Part shown: piece by piece, positions 1 to 10,554 of the stretch
How the letters are laid out: every line of letters begins with the position of its first letter
How positions within the stretch are numbered: position 1 is the stretch's first letter
Assembly: GCA_963921795.1 (NCBI GenBank)
Contig: OY997640.1
Location: 6,087,996-6,151,995, forward strand
Direction of reading: 5' to 3'
Length of the DNA stretch: 64,000 bases
Source of the DNA: Nannobrachium achirus
Lineage: Eukaryota; Chordata; Actinopteri; Myctophiformes; Myctophidae
The notes under the pieces: model-generated
Databases searched by the model: none
The model's input: the letters and a program-made list of their open reading frames with translations, nothing else
Told to the model about the DNA's origin: nothing
Program-made: the position numbers and the translations under genes

Positions 1-249
1 TATCGCCGTTATCGGGTGGATGTCCAAAACTGTTCGTTTAGTTTTTATCATTTTTAAAATGATTTAAACTAGTGAAAACAGCCGATCTACAAGCATACAA
101 CGCCTCGCACTTTGTGTGCTTGTAGATCGGCTGCTTTCAGTTTTGTGCGACGGCTTTGTATGATGAAGCAGGGCTTTACTTTGCGCGGAACAAACATACA
201 CATTTAAAACTTGGAGATACGAGGTTTCTGCCCGACAGTGACAAAATAT
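1..249. repeat. Family A short inverted-repeat element, cut by window edge, with PH hairpin
   Basis: Left part resembles the family A end (TATCGCCGTTATCGGGTGGA); the right end reads CTGCCCGACAGTGAC. A PH hairpin at 71-140 has imperfect arms (AAGCATACAACG against TGTGTGCTTG). The apparent ORF through it is a hairpin translation, not a gene. Confidence 0.75.
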
Positions 250-362
250 ACGGTTTATGGAAATTCAAGGATGCAAATTCCTGTTTGAGACACATTGTTG
301 TTGTTTGGCCAGATGTCCTCCTATGGATCAGTGCTCACATCTTTGCATTGTCTACAGTATAT

Positions 363-540
363 CAGTGTTTTCAACCTTTTTTTCTGCCAGGGATCACTTT
401 TCATATCCTAAAGATCCCAGGGCACACCTAGATATTTTTTCTTCTCTTTCTTGAGGTATTAAAAAGGTTTTAAAAGTCCTTAAATTGTGACTTCACTGTC
501 AAATTTCAAAGGGCACAACAAAGGTGGTTGAAAAACACTG
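363..540. repeat. Short hAT-like element with CAGTGTTTTCAACC termini
   Basis: The start CAGTGTTTTCAACC and the end GGTTGAAAAACACTG are inverted copies. Flanking octamers CAGTATAT and ATCTATAT agree at 5 of 8 positions, a weak target duplication. The interior has no ORF. Confidence 0.55.
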
Positions 541-928
541 ATCTATATGACACTCTATCGAACCCAGTAGGCTGAACAGCTAATGGAGGCATTGTGCTTT
601 TTCCATTGAACTACATGTACAACACGTGACACAGAAGATGACTCGACAGCCTCCTTTTCACCGGAGCGGGTGGAAATAAGAGCTAAATAATTGCACTGCT
701 GCGCGGAACAATTGCGCTTTTGAACTATCACCCTATAGATTTACCGAAAACAGCTACAATAACAAGAAAAACACATGTTATGGAGCATGCTGATGATGAC
801 TTTGGCCTTTTTATTCAAAGTAAAGCCTTGAGCAGATCAACGCAAACTGCAGAGGATTTGAAACGGAACCCTTGTGTGTGGGGGAGGGCGACGGAAGCTG
901 CACTTCACTGAAAAAACACAACAAATGT
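541..928. other. Unassigned non-coding stretch
   Basis: No convincing ORF, splice-bounded exon or terminal repeat seen. Ordinary mixed-composition sequence between two short elements. Confidence 0.4.
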
Positions 929-1161
929 ATCGTCACTGTCGGCAGAAACCTCGAATCTCCAAGTTTCAAACGCAAAGTAAAGCCCTGTTTCACCATACAA
1001 GGCCGTCGCACAAGAAAACAGTCGATCTACAAGCACACAACGACTCACGGTGCGAGGCGTTGTGTGCTTGTAGATCGGCTGTTTTCACTAGTTTAAATCA
1101 TTTTTTAGTGCAAAACGAACGGTTTTGGACATACAAGGTTTTCACCCGACAACGACGATAT
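929..1161. repeat. Family A element with PH hairpin
   Basis: Begins ATCGTCACTGTCGGCAGAAA and ends in the inverted equivalent CCCGACAACGACGATAT. The hairpin at about 1014-1087 carries the family A variant AAGCACACAACG on one arm and its complement on the other. Confidence 0.85.
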
Positions 1162-1225
1162 GTTGGATGGGGGGGGCGCAACCATGCTCGCAAGGCAATT
1201 TGCACTAATTTCTCTCATTAAACAC

Positions 1226-1310
1226 TATGAAAACACACACACACACCCCCACACCCACCAACGCACGCACGGACACACACACACACAACCGAACACACAC
1301 ACCCACACAA
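1226..1310. repeat. Interrupted (CA)n microsatellite
   Basis: Imperfect CA-rich tract with ACACCC and ACGCACG interruptions. A short (CT)n run follows at about 1530-1550. Confidence 0.8.
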
Positions 1311-1680
1311 TACCAGGGAGAATGTACAGTAATCGTCTTTTGATCGTAATCAGTGGGATGGCGATTAGACATTTCTTTGAGAGTCGCCCCCAGTCTAAAC
1401 AGCGCAATCAATCTGGTGCCGTTATCAGTTATTTCCACCAATGGGGGAAGCCATGGCAGATGGAAGCCCGCGGCCTTTATGAGGCGACTGTGGGCGTGAG
1501 CAAATTAAGGCATCATGTAAAGAGATGATATCTCTCTCTCTCTCTCTCTCCTGTTGGAATAAATGATTCCGTCGCGCCAACCAGTGACCCTGTGGTTTTA
1601 GGGACAACCTGGCCAGAGTCACGAAGAGCTGAATCAGGGTGCTATACTGTACTTTTACATTTGCCCGGGAACCAAACTAG

Positions 1681-1754
1681 TGAAAATAGCCGATCTACAA
1701 GCCCACAACGCGTCGCAGCGCGACGCGTTGTGAGCTTGTAGATCTGCTATTTTC
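1681..1754. repeat. PH hairpin without recognised host element
   Basis: Arms GAAAATAGCCGATCTACAAG and its near complement surround a CpG-rich centre containing GCGTCGCAGCGCGACGC. The preceding CTAGT recalls family A, but the family A ends are absent. Confidence 0.8.
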
Positions 1755-2106
1755 AGCACGCAACACCTGAGAGCAACCAAACATAAAATGACTCTCTTCA
1801 GCACTAGTCCCTCCCTAACGTTTTAGTCTAGTTTGTATTTTGTTGACAAAATTGTCAATATATTTAGTCTTAGTTTTAGTCATCACAGCTTAGTTTTTAT
1901 TTAGTTTTTGTTTTGTTTTCGTCAGTGAGGAAAACACAGTCAGACATAGATTTAGTCGACGGAATCAACCCTGTTTGGGAACCGGTGCCCTACGACAAAT
2001 GTCTTCACCAGAAATAGTCATGCATGTGGTTAACGTTTTTGGATGACATTGCCAGTCATATTGTGCAGCACCTATTTAACACTTATGTTGCTATGATTTT
2101 TTCTCT

Positions 2107-2480
2107 TCAATGTACCACGTTGCCATGGTTACCATAGACTTCCATGTAATTGCGCAATTGTGTAAAAAGTGCACGCCCATGCCTAGCTGATGCACCACGT
2201 GTGTAGATGCTGTTCACAGCTTTCAAACAAAAACATCCGCTTGGAAATCCGTTCAGGCATTCATGATTTATGCCATGTTTGAAAGAATGGGTTGGTATGG
2301 GGGTTAAACATGCAATTTCGCGATCGCGATCATGCCTAATACATTTCTGGAGGTCCAAAAAACATTTTTGAAAAAACAAAAATTGAATTTTTCTTTTTTT
2401 GTTTTTTTTTCAAAAACGGCCCAAACTCGGGAAACTCGGGGTTGGCACAGCGTTGGTACCAATACAAACTCGGGAAACTC
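2107..2480. repeat. Reverse-oriented copy of the repeat at 36586-37012
   Basis: Shares, in reverse complement, the wording around CTTCCATGTAATTGGG, GTGCACGCCCATGCCTAG and GAATGCCTGAACGGATTTCC with the element starting near 36.6 kb. A-rich centre; no coding capacity. Confidence 0.6.
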
Positions 2481-2675
2481 TGGGTTGGCACCAGATGTGT
2501 TAACAAAAAAACATAGGCTATACAGTAATACAAGAAATCCATTCCCAGAGTCATGAAGAGCTGAATTAATTAGGCACACAAAAAAAAGACGTAGGCCAGA
2601 CTAGCTCCAGTCCTACTCCATGACTCACTCTGTGTGTAAGATGTGTGTAAGATTTCATGACGGCATCAAAAGGTG

Positions 2676-2754
<79 letters not shown>
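2676..2754. repeat. (TG)n microsatellite
   Basis: About 38 uninterrupted TG units, preceded by TGTGTAAGATTTCATGACGG. Confidence 0.97.
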
Positions 2755-2757
<3 letters not shown>

Positions 2758-2762
2758 CCGTT

Positions 2763-2990
2763 CTTACTACCCAGTGAGCACCGGAAATAGTTTTTAACCA
2801 ACAGAGTGAGGACATTTTTGGAAAGTGAGGACTAAGTTACGGTCCTCACTAAATTTAGGGGTTGTGTTAAGGGTTAGGTTTAGGGTTAGGGGTTAGGTTT
2901 AGGGTTAGGGGTTAGGTTTAGGGTTAGGGTAAGGCCACAGGAATGGAAGAAAAATGAATGGAAGTCAATGTAAAGTCCTCAGTATGTAGC
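2763..2990. repeat. Repeat with internal TTAGGG-like telomeric tract
   Basis: GTGAGGACATTTTTGGAAAG and the facing GGTCCTCACTAAAT form inverted pieces. They precede a degenerate run alternating GGGTTAGGTTTAGGGTTAGG at about 2866-2930. The neighbouring (TG)n arrays at 2676 and 3001 sandwich it. Confidence 0.75.
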
Positions 2991-2998
2991 AGCAAAAA

Positions 2999-3000
<2 letters not shown>

Positions 3001-3053
<53 letters not shown>
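3001..3053. repeat. (TG)n microsatellite
   Basis: About 25 TG units ending in CACGCGCGTGCG. Confidence 0.95.
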
Positions 3054-3187
3054 ACGCGCGTGCGAGGACCTTACCAGAGAGTAATGAAGAACGAAGCATC
3101 ACCATGGGAAACCAGTATGGTAATCTGGTTACCATAACAACCCCGGCATCAGAACTATATGTCACAATCACGCATCGAGCATGTCAT

Positions 3188-3242
<55 letters not shown>

Positions 3243-3334
3243 ATCAGTGGGTGAACAATCCAACGCTTGGTGAATTCTGCTTCACAATGATAGGAAGAGC
3301 CGACACTCATTGCGACACCTTTATCACAGCGTTT

Positions 3335-3880
3335 TACCCATTTAGGCCTAGGATTATTGACTGCTTTAACTATTGAAAAATAGCAGATACACAAGCTCAC
3401 AGCTGCGAGCTTGTAGATCTGCTATTTTTGAAAAAGTTGTGAAAATGTGTGCAAATCTTTGAATATATGTATATATGTCTTTGAAATATTTTGAGATGGG
3501 GGTCCGTGGCCAAATACATATCATTTGGGGGGTCCTTCACATGAAAAGGTTTGAGAACCACTGACACAGTAGTCTCTCAAGAACAGACTAACCGAGCCCC
3601 AGTTATGTGAAAAGGACCTTTTCTTTGACGATGGCTAGCCAGATTGCTGACATAGAAACATAGGTTTTCAAAAAACCTTAGGATTCAAAAGACACTTATA
3701 GAATCGGGTCAAAATTCTTAATTTTCACGATTTTTCAAAAATAGCAGATCTACAAGCTCGCAGCGTGGCACTCGGTGCCGCGCTGTGAGCTTGTATATCT
3801 GCTATTTTTCAATAGTTAAAGCATAAAATAATGATACACATAATGTGTACCCGTTCTAAATGGGTTAAAACCTGACAGAG
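3335..3880. repeat. Family C element interior with two PH hairpins, ends degraded
   Basis: Contains the family C landmarks ACTATTGAAAAATAGC, GTGAAAATGTGTGCAAATC and GGGGGTCCTTCACATGAAA. Hairpins lie at 3374-3431 (shortened centre) and 3735-3812 (centre GGCACTCGGTGCC). Neither CAGGGG terminus is present. Confidence 0.75.
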
Positions 3881-3910
3881 AATTAAATGACTGTGATCCC
3901 ACACCCATCT

Positions 3911-4195
3911 ACCCGTATTTTCCGGACTATAAGGCGCACTTAAAAGCCTTTAATTTTCTCAAAAAACTACAGTGCGCCTTATAGTCCAGTGCGCCTTATA
4001 TATGGATCATTCATTGACATTAACATTCCCTTTAGCACAGCTCCATCTGTTGGATGCATAACGCAACGGTAGCGTCTATTATGTGCGCCTTATAGTCAGG
4101 TGCGCCTTATATATGAAAACAGTTTGAAAATAGACCATTCATTGACAGTGCGCCTTATAGTCAGGTGCGCCTTATAGTCCAGAAAATACTGTACA
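3911..4195. repeat. Short inverted-repeat element with CCGGACTATAAGGCGCAC ends
   Basis: Starts GTATTTTCCGGACTATAAGG and ends in the inverted CCTTATAGTCCAGAAAATAC. Internal repeats of GTGCGCCTTATAGTCC occur several times. This is a familiar layout for teleost non-autonomous DNA elements. Confidence 0.8.
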
Positions 4196-4990
4196 TGAAA
4201 ATGGCTCGAGATTAATATCTGAACAGTTTTTAACACAATACTATATTCTGCGAGCCTTTGTACAACGTTTTTTTTTTCGTTTCCTCCTCCTTGCTTTGCC
4301 GCGTCGCTTGTCTCTGTGCCACACAGCGCTCCATTGAACAGTGAGTCATGCATGGCCGAGGGTTTGAAATAATGACATTATGACAATACACTGGTGTTTG
4401 TCACAAAGAAGCTTCCTTTGGACAGGGGAAGTCAGGAAGTGAAGACCCATGTGGCATGACACGTATCCATGGGCACCGGTGCTATAATAAGAGTTAGCTG
4501 CCATGAAATGAAAAATGCTCTTTTAACCCATTCTGAGCCCCAGACATTAGCGGATTATAGGCCCCATTCACTCCCGTTGTCTTATTTTGAAGGCCAGAAG
4601 TCCACAGCGTAAACACTTCCGGTCTGACGTCATCGCGTCCTGCGCCGGAATCGATCATTGTTTACGTGGTGTCATGGCGGATCGGATCGGAGCTTTTCAC
4701 CATGTGCTTTATAAGCGAGCATCTGCCTCCATCTTCACTTCTAAAGTGTAGTTTTGAGATAATGGACATTAAAGATGAGATCCCCCGTCCACCTCAATGT
4801 TATGGGATTACTATTTTGTGCCCGTGGAGCCGTGATGATCATAAATCAGCGACGGAGATGTGCTCGGGGCCTTCCGCCATCGTATCCGGTAATATAACCG
4901 CCGTTACTTTTCGCGAGATATCTCGGGAATGGCACTCCAGATACTCGAGTACATATCGCGAGATATCTCGGGAATGGCACTAAATCGGTT
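4196..4990. other. Unassigned stretch with duplicated CGCGAGATATCTCG palindromes
   Basis: CpG-rich around 4620-4700. The end holds two copies of CGCGAGATATCTCGGGAATG (about 4914 and 4963) separated by about 49 bp, each containing the palindrome CGAGATATCTCG. An open frame at 4666-4983 shows no recognisable domain and no splice or codon support. Confidence 0.4.
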
Positions 4991-5003
4991 TAGTAGGGGT
5001 GGG

Positions 5004-5483
5004 TAGGGCATTCACGAATAGAGATTTTTAGTTTTCGAATCATTCGACCTCAAAGTATTCGAATAGTCGAATATTCGACAGGACTGACCAAACTGACCAT
5101 TGTGAAAATAGCCGATCTACATGCTCACAACGCCTCGCATTGCGAGGCATGTAGATCTGCTATTTTTCACAATATTTATCTGCGGAACCGAGTCACATTA
5201 AATGTAATACCTACAATTCCAAGTGCTTGTCAGGGTGGGGGTCCCCAGTTCAAATATGTTTATTTTGGGGGTCACAGCCTAAAAAGGTTTGAGAACCCCT
5301 GGTATAGAGCATTAACAAATTTAACCACCAGGGGCATTGACAACTCATTCTTATGACTTCCTATCTAGCCAAGCTTTATAAACTATATCTTTTTGAAGGC
5401 GAATATTCGACTTCAGTGAATACCGTCGAATAGTGACTTTGATATTCGAATATTCTAATGAATATATATGGTGAATGCCCTGC
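5004..5483. repeat. Inverted-repeat element with GGGCATTCAC ends, carrying PH hairpin and family F piece
   Basis: AGGGCATTCACGAATAG at the start faces GGTGAATGCCCTGC at the end. Inside are a hairpin at 5099-5173 with ATTGTGAAAATAGC arms and the CATGCTCACAAC variant, and a family F fragment (GTCAGGGTGGGGGTCCCC). Confidence 0.6.
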
Positions 5484-5640
5484 TAGGGGTGGGCGATATG
5501 GTGATAAATATCGTTGAGACGATACAATGTCTCCACGATATGCCTTTTCAGAGATATAGCATACAGTATATCGTGATACAATGAGGGAGCCTTGTGAAAA
5601 AATCCTGTTGAATTGTTAAAGATAGGAGATTAGGAGATAA
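5484..5640 (+). repeat. Family E element, one half
   Basis: Begins TAGGGGTGGGCGATATGG and continues GATACAATGTCTCCACGATA, then ACAATGAGGGAGCC. This is the same sequence found inside intron 46213-46968, which identifies that intron as a member of this repeat family. Confidence 0.8.
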
Positions 5641-6022
5641 ATGCACTTTTGTGCAGCAGCATAACACTACAACTACAACACTACCCTGTGGCATTTTGGG
5701 AATTGGAGTGTTTCTCTTCACCGCGGTTGCCTTGTACGGTAGCTACAGATTAATGTAGTTTTGGATCACATCAGTCATATTGTCCAGCACATATTTAACA
5801 AAAAAAGATAGGCTATACAGTAATACAAGACATCCATTTCTTTGTGTTCTTATATCAAACTCTAATTGTGTTTTTGTCCAACATTTCATGGAGTATGCGT
5901 GCATAAGCTTGCATCCACAAATCCAACCAATAACAACATAATGACGTCATCCACCCATCAATCAATGTTCTGCTGTACTTCTCAGTTTGTTATGACATGC
6001 GATCATGAGTTACTGTTGTTGA

Positions 6023-6191
<169 letters not shown>

Positions 6192-6283
6192 ATTCCGACC
6201 TCAACACTAACCACATTTTACATCTATCCTCAAATAACCTTGTCGTTGGTTATGATTTTGTTTGTGGTACTTAATGAGGTACT

Positions 6284-6374
6284 TAGTGCACGCACGCACA
6301 CCCACACACACATGTGCAAGTACACAAAAGATACACGTACAGACAAACAACCAACAAGAGAGAGACGCACACGT

Positions 6375-6418
<44 letters not shown>

Positions 6419-6620
6419 GTGTGTGCATATGAGAGAGCGACACACACACAAGCGCCCGTGCAAGTACACACAAAGATACACATACAGACAAACAACGAGA
6501 GAGAGAGACACAAGCACATGAGAGCGAGAGCGAGAGAGACACACACACACACACACGTGCGTGCATATGAGAGAGCGAGACACACACGCGCACGCGCATA
6601 CAGTATACACACAAAGATAC
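6284..6620. repeat. Mixed CA/GA simple-sequence block
   Basis: Alternating ACACAC, GAGAGA and ACAGACAAACAAC blocks, with a GA run at 6378-6414. The word ACAGACAAACAAC recurs three times, suggesting a higher-order tandem repeat of about 130-150 bp. Confidence 0.8.
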
Positions 6621-6667
6621 ACGTCCAGACAAACAACCAAACACAGATGGTCCAGCTGTACAGTAGC

Positions 6668-6923
6668 ATATCGTCACTGTCGGGCAGAAACCTCGTATCT
6701 CCAAGTTTCAAATTTGTATGTTTTTTTTCATAAAGTAAATCATACAAGACTGTCGCACAAGACTAGTGAAAACAGCCGATCTACAAGCACACAACGCCTC
6801 GCGGTGCGAGGCATTGTGTGCTTGTAGATCGACTGTTTTCACTGGTTTAAATCGCTTTTAAAATGATAAATACAAAACGAACGGTTTTGGAGATACAAGG
6901 TTTCCACTCGACAACGACGATAT
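6668..6923. repeat. Family A element with PH hairpin
   Basis: Full-length: ATATCGTCACTGTCGGGCAG at the left, CGACAACGACGATAT at the right. The hairpin at 6764-6843 is symmetric out to CTAGTGAAAACAG. Confidence 0.88.
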
Positions 6924-7129
6924 CTCTCTACTGAAAGGCTAGAGACTTGGCCCACATTACGACCTGGACGTCATCATCTGCTAGCTTTAAACAAGGCCCA
7001 GGTCATCAGACAGACAGACAGACAGACTCACACACATGGTTTTCTGAGGTAAGCCTGGCCAGATGTGATCTCTGACCTCTACTAGAGGAAGAAAGGATAC
7101 TGGTGCAGACACACACACACATGCACACA

Positions 7130-8110
7130 CAGGGGCGTCACAAGGGGGGGGAAGTGGGACTGAGTTACTAGGACTCAAGGTGGAGGGGCATTAATTATTT
7201 TATACTTTAGTTATTGAAAAATAGCAGATATACAAGCTCGCAGCGCGGCACTAAGTGCCCCGCTGTAGATCTAAGTGCCCCGCTGTAGCTTGTAGATCTG
7301 CACGCTGCGAGCTTGTAGATCTGCTATTTTTGAAAAGTCGTGAAAATGTGTGAACATCTTTGAATATGCTGTGTAAATAAGCCAAGTGCTTTCCTAGGAT
7401 ATCCTTTTAGTTGACCTTGTACTAGTGAACTGTACCGTCATAGATAGATAGATACCTTTATTATCCCAAGGGGGAAATTCAGTTGTTTACAAAGTTACAG
7501 AGAAGTAAGAAAAAAGATAGATAAGAGGAAAAAACAAGAGCAGTACAGTACCAATAAAGAGAAGGTGCATCAATAGAGGGGGTGAATAATATATAAGTAT
7601 ATATACATAAAGTGTCTTACAAAAAGAGACCGTAGCAGTCAATGCTAGTTAGTGCAACAAGTATCTCACTGTCATTGTTAAACAAAGCTAAATACTCAGA
7701 AACTACCAACACAACCTAATAGTGCAATGTCAAAAATCGAAAACAAAACGGCTCAGAGAAGAAGAAACTAGGAAGCGTGTCACCGCAAGACGCACATAAG
7801 CACACTCCCAACTGTACCTTTTTCAATGCAAACTTCTAATAAAGTCTTCAATCAATCAATCAATATATGTATTTTTTAAGTGAACATTTGTTCTCCAATT
7901 CTACTTCTGGGGGGTCCCTGGAACTAAGTATTTTGACATGGGTGTCCGTGGTCAAATACATATCATTGTGGGGGTCCTTCTCATGAAAAAAGTTTGAGCA
8001 CCACTGACATAGAAACATAGGTTTAAAAACCTGCTATTTTTCAATAGTTAAAGGACAAAATGTGAGTGGATCCTTGTACCCAGGGCCCAGAATTTGGTGT
8101 GACACCCCTG
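7130..8110. repeat. Family C element interrupted by a LINE-like insertion
   Basis: Begins CAGGGGCGTCACAAGG and ends GTGTGACACCCCTG. The first hairpin (7215-7336) contains an extra duplicated TAAGTGCCCCGCTGTAG block in its centre, so it folds as a branched structure. The second hairpin survives only as GCTATTTTTCAATAG near 8034. Confidence 0.8.
7440..7862 (-). mobile_element. Non-LTR retrotransposon tail inserted in a family C element
   Basis: TAGATAGATAGATACCTTTA and TTATCCCAAGGGGGAAATTC are the reverse complement of the tail at about 20003-20045. The far side ends in (AATC)n. Family C sequence resumes with TGTATTTTTTAAGTGAAC, marking this as a later insertion. No ORF is preserved. Confidence 0.6.
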
Positions 8111-8191
8111 CTCTCTATCTCTCTCTCTCCCCCCCAGGGGTGGCATGGGGTGGTGATGACTAACGAATGAGTGAACTCAATTTGAATTAAA

Positions 8192-8192
<1 letters not shown>

Positions 8193-8240
<48 letters not shown>
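8193..8240. repeat. (TG)n microsatellite
   Basis: About 23 TG units. Further TG/CG-rich stretches occur at about 8360-8400 and 8474-8530. Confidence 0.93.
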
Positions 8241-8245
<5 letters not shown>

Positions 8246-8626
8246 GTGTGCAAGCATATTTGTGAATATGTGCGTAGCACCTTTGTGGTATGAGTGTGTG
8301 TCAGAGACAAGAGATCGCCTGTTCATGTCGAGTCTGTGCGTTTGGTGTGTGGCTGAGCCAGGTCTCTCTGTGAGCGCGAGCGTGCGTGCGCACGTGTGTG
8401 CGTGAGAAAGACAAAAGAATCAGTAAACGGAAAGAGAAGGAAGTCCGTCACCACAGGAAAACCACCTCTGATGATGTGTGTGTGTGTGCGTGCGTGCGTG
8501 CGTGTGTGTGTGTGCGTGCGTGTGCGTGTGTTCCATGCGTGGGTAAAGCCCTCACACTGAGCTTATGGACAGAGACACATTTCTTGTGGGAAGATAATTC
8601 TGTGGCCGAACTAGGAACATTTACTG

Positions 8627-9092
8627 CAGGGGTCTTCAACAGGGGGTCCGGGGCCCCTAGGGGGTCCTCAGAGTTACTACAGGGGGTCCTCCAAATCTTT
8701 GTGTGATTTTTTTTTCTCCTTTTTTATATTAACCACTTGAACCCTAGTGTCCATATTCTTCAGCCAAAAATAGCAGATCTACAAGCGCACAACGCCTTGC
8801 GCTGCGAGGCGTTGTGAGCTTGTAGATCGGCTATTTTCGGCAAAGAGGTTTGGTGTAGAGGAGATAGAGAAGACTAGTAAGTACAAAGTGAAGTCAAGTT
8901 TATTAAGTATTGACGGTTCAAGTGGTTAAATATCAGAAAACACAAATTGTCATGAATCCAAAATACACTGATGATTGTGCTGTCAAACAATGAAACTATA
9001 TGGAATCTATGAACAGGTTGTGGGGGTCCCTGCTTCATCTCTCTCTCAACTAAGGGGTCCTTGGCCTGAAAACTTCAGGCCAAAGACCCCTG
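8627..9092. repeat. Family H hAT-like element with PH hairpin
   Basis: Termini CAGGGGTCTTCAAC and AAAGACCCCTG. Flanking octamers ATTTACTG (8619-8626) and CTTTAATG (9093-9100) match at 6 of 8 positions, consistent with an old hAT target duplication. The hairpin at 8763-8841 is symmetric out to GCC(A/G)AAAATAGC. Confidence 0.75.
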
Positions 9093-9136
9093 CTTTAATG
9101 TACGAGTTCACACACACACACACACAGTCCCCTCAC

Positions 9137-9370
9137 CTTTGGTAGTAACCGCCGCTCCGCCGGTCTCACTGACGCTGCTTCCCAGCGACGAGGAGCTGAG
9201 GTTTGCGGGTAATCCCTTGACGGGAAGTTTGGACACGACGGTGGCCGCCGCGGGTCGGCCGCCGCCCGACCCCGCTGCTGACGGCTGACCGACTGACGAA
9301 GGTTTGAGGTTGGAGGAGGTCATGCAGCCCGGGGCGGCCAACCCAGACGTGCTCCGGGGTTTTGGAATAC
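9137..9370 (-). CDS. Internal coding exon 7 of the minus-strand gene (probable MTUS family)
   Basis: The most downstream exon in view. It encodes 77 whole codons plus split codons: it starts in phase 1 after the acceptor TTTGACCCCAG and ends before the donor AAAG|GTGAGG, also phase 1. The leading G completed by exon 23437-23671 gives GIPKPRSTSG. The segment is rich in Ser, Gly, Ala and Pro, with a basic patch reading SKLPVKGLPANLSSSSLGS. No folded domain is visible. In MTUS-type proteins such basic Ser/Pro-rich regions bind microtubules and the coiled coil lies further C-terminal; here that would be beyond the window. The exon is hemmed in by a (CA)n tract at the donor and a poly-G tract plus a hAT-like element at the acceptor. 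Exon status is well supported by phase and splice sites; family assignment is moderate. Confidence 0.8.
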
Positions 9371-9380
9371 CTGGGGTCAA

Positions 9381-9406
9381 ACGGGGGGGGGGGGGGGGGG
9401 GGGGAG
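9381..9406. repeat. Poly-G tract just upstream of a splice acceptor
   Basis: A run of about 22 G interrupted by an A on the plus strand. On the coding strand it forms the C-rich pyrimidine tract leading to TTTGACCCCAG. Confidence 0.9.
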
Positions 9407-9466
9407 GGGGGAGAGAGAAGAAGATTTGACTCATCGAGACAAACAAGAGGTTATCTGTGTGAACGC

Positions 9467-9716
9467 CAGTGTTGTAAAATAACCAAGTACATTTACTGAA
9501 GTAATATACTTAAAGGATGGCTTTGCCACTTTTCAACCTATCTTCATATAACAGGTGCTCTGCTCACTTATGTTCATAATAAAAGTGCCAATACTTTCAT
9601 ACTTTTATTCAAGTACATTTTGAATTCCTGACTTTTACTTGTAACAGAGTATATCTACATTGCGGGTATTGATACTTTTACCTAAGTAAAGAATGTGAGT
9701 ACTTTTTCCACCACTG
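9467..9716. repeat. Family B hAT-like element
   Basis: Starts CAGTGTTGTAAAATAAC and ends TTTTTCCACCACTG. Flanks TGTGAACG (plus one extra C) and TGTGAACA form an 8-bp duplication with one mismatch. It carries one arm of the TTAA-flanked element seen at 47273-47701, in the same position, showing the two travelled together. Confidence 0.8.
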
Positions 9717-9783
9717 TGTGAACACAGTGTCCTACTCATGGTCTCGCATGCTCTGGTGAACGTTTGAAGAGCTAATATAATAT

Positions 9784-10052
9784 ATATCGTCCCTGTCGGG
9801 CAGAAACCTCGTATCTCCAAGTTTCAGGTTTGTAAATTTTTTCACCAAGCAAAGCTCTAGCTGCTTCATCATACAAGGCTGTCGCACAAAAGTAGTGAAA
9901 ACAGCCGATCTACAAGCACACAACGCCTCGCGGTGCGAGGCGTTGTGTGCTTGCAGATCGGCTGTTTTCACCAGTTTAAATCATTTTTAAAATGATGAAT
10001 ACAAAACAAACGGTCTTGGACATACAAGGTTTCCACCCGACAACAACGCTAT
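9784..10052. repeat. Family A element with PH hairpin
   Basis: ATATCGTCCCTGTCGGGCAG at the left, CCCGACAACAACGCTAT at the right. The hairpin at 9895-9971 has a perfect centre around CCTCGCGGTGCGAGG. Confidence 0.87.
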
Positions 10053-10436
10053 GTACATCTCAATAGCCTCTTTCACATAGGACTGTGGAAAATGGCAGAG
10101 GAGTCAGGTCGGGTCATTGGCCCCGGCGCTTCCCTTTGACATAATAAGTAGCGCAGGAGATTCTCCGTGTCCGATGGGTTCTTACATAACTGTAAACAGA
10201 GTCTGTCTGATTAGGCACGGGGCGTTGTCTGGCTAAGGCACACACGTCATGCTACTGCCACTTAACAGCATGAAGGAGATGCAAGGATGTTTTGATTTAT
10301 TTGTTTGTTGATGTGAAAATGAAATGTGAAAAATGCTTAGTTGAGTTGAACTGCTTGACATGCAGTCTCACACTCATTGACCCCAAAGAACAAACCGCTA
10401 TGCAGATCAGTCTAACCATTAAAGGATATCCATATC

Positions 10437-10554
10437 CTAAGCTTCTTGTATATCTGCTATTTTTCAATAGCTAAAGTATAAATTAATAAAGGCCCCTCCA
10501 CCTTGGGCCCTAGTAACTCAGTCCCACTTTTCGCTCCCTTGTGACGCCCCTGCC
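10437..10554. repeat. Family C 3' fragment
   Basis: Only the last arm remains: CTTGTATATCTGCTATTTTT, then GGGCCCTAGTAACTCAGTCC and TTGTGACGCCCCTG. The rest is missing at a break inside the hairpin. Confidence 0.75.

Noticed and set aside
2866..2930. True telomere
   Set aside because: The TTAGGG-like tract is short, degenerate, interstitial and embedded in a dispersed repeat with coding sequence on its far side.
4666..4983. 105-residue ORF starting MVSWRIGSELFTMCF
   Set aside because: No domain, no splice phases, ends in the duplicated CGAGATATCTCG words; may be a fragment of something old but cannot be supported.
9732..9971. Recurrent ORFs translating to KTADLQAHNASHREALCACRSAVF-like peptides (also near 5102, 14955, 49125, 50424)
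   Set aside because: They are translations of the PH palindrome inside family A and related elements, in whichever frame is open; no conserved start and both strands give similar peptides.
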